Of a stretch of DNA of 64,000 nucleotides, positions 61,850-64,000 are shown in pieces (position 1 is the first letter of the stretch; each line of letters begins with the position of its first letter). The DNA lies in assembly GCF_947623445.1 (NCBI RefSeq), contig NC_135242.1, forward strand, positions 1,302,001 through 1,366,000, given 5' to 3'. The notes under the pieces were generated by a model. That model ran no database searches, was not told the origin of the DNA, and saw nothing but the letters and a program-made list of their open reading frames with translations. Position numbers and translations under genes: made by a program. Origin of the DNA: Clavelina lepadiformis. Taxonomy: Eukaryota > Chordata > Ascidiacea > Aplousobranchia > Clavelinidae.

Positions 61850-64000
61850 CATCATGCCACAGCAACGACCTTCAAACTACAATAACATCTACAATTTCCT
61901 TCTGCTGTGATAGAAATTTATTGCTGCTTATATGTTAGATGGCCACAGTGTACTGTATACATTCATGACGTATATATATGATATACAACCTTCCTTGTAA
62001 CTATAGGCCAAAATGTGAATGTGTTGATTTCGTCATTTAATTATTATATGGCTTTGAAAATCAATTTTCAAGCATTGTGTTCTACAGCATTGGTTTAGGA
62101 ATTATAGAATTTGTGTGTAGTAGTATGGTGTCTTGCTGATGGCATTAAAAGCAATTAATTCACTTGCACTCCTTTTATTGAGATTAAGTTTAAAATCGTA
62201 AAGAGCAACAAATTCAACCCTTTCACAAACAACGTCGAACAAGCCCCAGCATAAAAGAAATGCTAACTACCGCTCAGCTTGAGACAGATTATATGTTCAA
62301 AGGCTTGTTGGATTCAGCACAAAAAGTTGACTGCTGTGATGACTCAGCGACTTCTCGATCAAGGTAGGCACTAAAACAGATGACTCGCGCGCTGTTCTCA
62401 AGTCAGACTGTGGCACTTGTGCTAGCCTTAGGATTTAGGCTGTGGTAAGGCAACTTGGATTCTATGGTTGGCATCGAGTTCGTGCCATCTGCGTTGTTAT
62501 GTTTCAAAAGTGTACTTCCGTGGAATTTCTTCAAGTTCGAAGGAAGGGCGACAATAAAGTTGACATTCTCCTAAAGGGAAATCAAAACTGGTTGTAGGTT
62601 TTAGTATTTCTGCTTTCAAACGGACCCACATGCAAAAGCCAATCAGCACTCTCGTCACTGTATTTTGAGAAACACTGCAACCAACTTTGCAAAGTACCAC
62701 ACCCTAACCCATTACCAAAATCCAGAAAATCATTGCTTTCATTAAAACGCTGGTTTTTTATCACACAAACCGCTTTATGGCAGAATAGCGGAATAGATCT
62801 AATCGCGTGATTCACCACGACTAGCGAATATCCTGAGCGTCGTGCGTATTCTTCTATGTAAATGAACTGTTTGCTTTAAAAACCGTAATTACATAAACCG
62901 ACGTAAGAGGTTCGTTGCGACGGAAGTAACCAAATACGACAATTTTGTTAACAAATGGCTGTTGGTAGCTCTCATCTGAAGGCGTAGTTTGAATTGTGAT
63001 GGTAGAAGCCCATCAAAGTTTTAAAACTGGGTCTAAACGTACGTATTTTACTAACGTACTTTTATCTTACTTTACTAAAACGTACGTGTTTGGGCATCAT
63101 CCCTCTGAAGTCTTTGGAATTTTACCGGGGTAGCGTTAATCAAACCTAGGTCCTAGTTAATAGCGGATGAATATAGCCTTTAGTCACAAACAAGTGATTG
63201 TGATAAACGAAAAGGATAAAAATCTAAAAAATACTTGAATGATCCACAAAAGTGAGGGGAACAAATTTCTCTGTGAAGGAAGTCAGTCACTACACTGTCT
63301 CATTCCAAACTTAGCAATTTATTTGTTTTCAAATCCCTTCAGCAGGAACAACAATCTACCTTCTGGTCTAAATATCTCGTCTCGTCTCAGTTAATCATCA
63401 AGCCTATAGAGTATAGATGATGTCGATGTCTAGATACTCACTATATTCACTCAACGGTCATGCACGAAAATCCCTAAAGAAATCTTTAATCACATCTGTA
63501 CTTTCAAGTGGTGAATTCTTAATTTAAAGTGGTTCGAAGTTATTCTACATTTTGCTCCAGGTATATACCTCTAAATCTGATCTATGCAGATCACAGAACT
63601 GTCCATAAGTTAGTAATCCATGATTGTAACAAGTTGTAATAAATTGCATTGTTCGTAAAGATTTTTATGAACAGGTTATTGATAGCTCCACAGTTCAATG
63701 CTTTAAAATAATATAAAAATGCGTGTCGAATTCTGTTCGTTTATTACCAACGCTGAAATATTTCTATGGAATGATTACTTGAAGTGTTACCGCAAACCTC
63801 TCACGTGCCCATTGTATGTAAATAAAGCGGCTTTATGACAAATCGAAAACAAAACACTGCAAGAGAATCGTTGCGTCAGGGATATTACGCAAATGTAACA
63901 AAAACATCGCCAAAATGTGTCATTTTGATCATATTCTACAGCTAGGTACAGTTATCAATGTTAATTTGTGCTGAGTGCAAGACTTCATAGTGGAAGTGAT
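61850..64000. other. 3' flank of subfamily II gene 4 and spacer
   Basis: The first 300 bp resemble the 3' flank of gene 3. The remainder has no supported gene. The right edge carries the second copy of the duplicated spacer. Confidence 0.45.
63530..63832. repeat. Spacer duplicate, copy b
   Basis: Counterpart of 55220-56050. It implies that the duplicated block extends to, and perhaps beyond, the end of the window. Confidence 0.7.

Noticed and set aside
1-64000. CRISPR arrays, bacterial operons, rRNA or tRNA genes
   Set aside because: No such structure is visible; introns, LINEs and hAT elements mark the DNA as animal nuclear.

Overview
Eukaryotic, AT-rich, intron-rich DNA with short exons. 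An integrin-alpha gene carrying an inserted I (von Willebrand A) domain points to a chordate. The compact genes, and a splice acceptor just upstream of nearly every start codon (as expected for spliced-leader trans-splicing), make a tunicate, probably an ascidian, the best guess. The species itself is inferred, not shown.

The main content is a clustered family of small genes that I do not recognise. Seven look complete and each encodes 101-122 residues. All have four coding exons with the same intron phases (0, 2, 1). They fall into two subfamilies. Subfamily I has genes at 4453-8649 (+), 11742-14985 (-) and 21353-28638 (+), plus a lone first exon at 17420, a tail-only remnant at 31625 (-) and an exon 3-4 fragment at 31909-32681 (+). 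Subfamily II has four genes in one orientation at 40365, 47782, 52455 and 60356. Both subfamilies share an Ile/Val-rich strand followed by an amphipathic helix, and end near P-[S/T]-[G/S]-D. I take them as one family that spread by tandem duplication.

Layout: 1-3.98 kb has no recognisable gene. 3.99-11.74, 16.45-20.39 and 20.40-31.67 kb are three copies, partly deleted or rearranged, of one duplicated segment. Decayed APE-type LINEs lie antisense in the large introns, including a 3.2 kb Jockey-superfamily LINE inserted into an older LINE with a 9-bp target duplication. 33.85-37.54 kb is an integrin-alpha-like gene that is intact through the I domain and then stops; the last exon runs into GT-rich repeat DNA that encodes a hydrophobic tail. 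40.3-61.9 kb holds the subfamily II array. It is interrupted by a 2.6 kb perfect octanucleotide satellite (43.52-46.15 kb) and by two hAT-type miniature transposons. The rest is intergenic or intronic AT-rich sequence.

No function can be assigned to the small proteins. They have no evident signal peptide or membrane segment, so cytosolic or nuclear action is the default inference. No tRNA, rRNA or CRISPR feature was found by eye.
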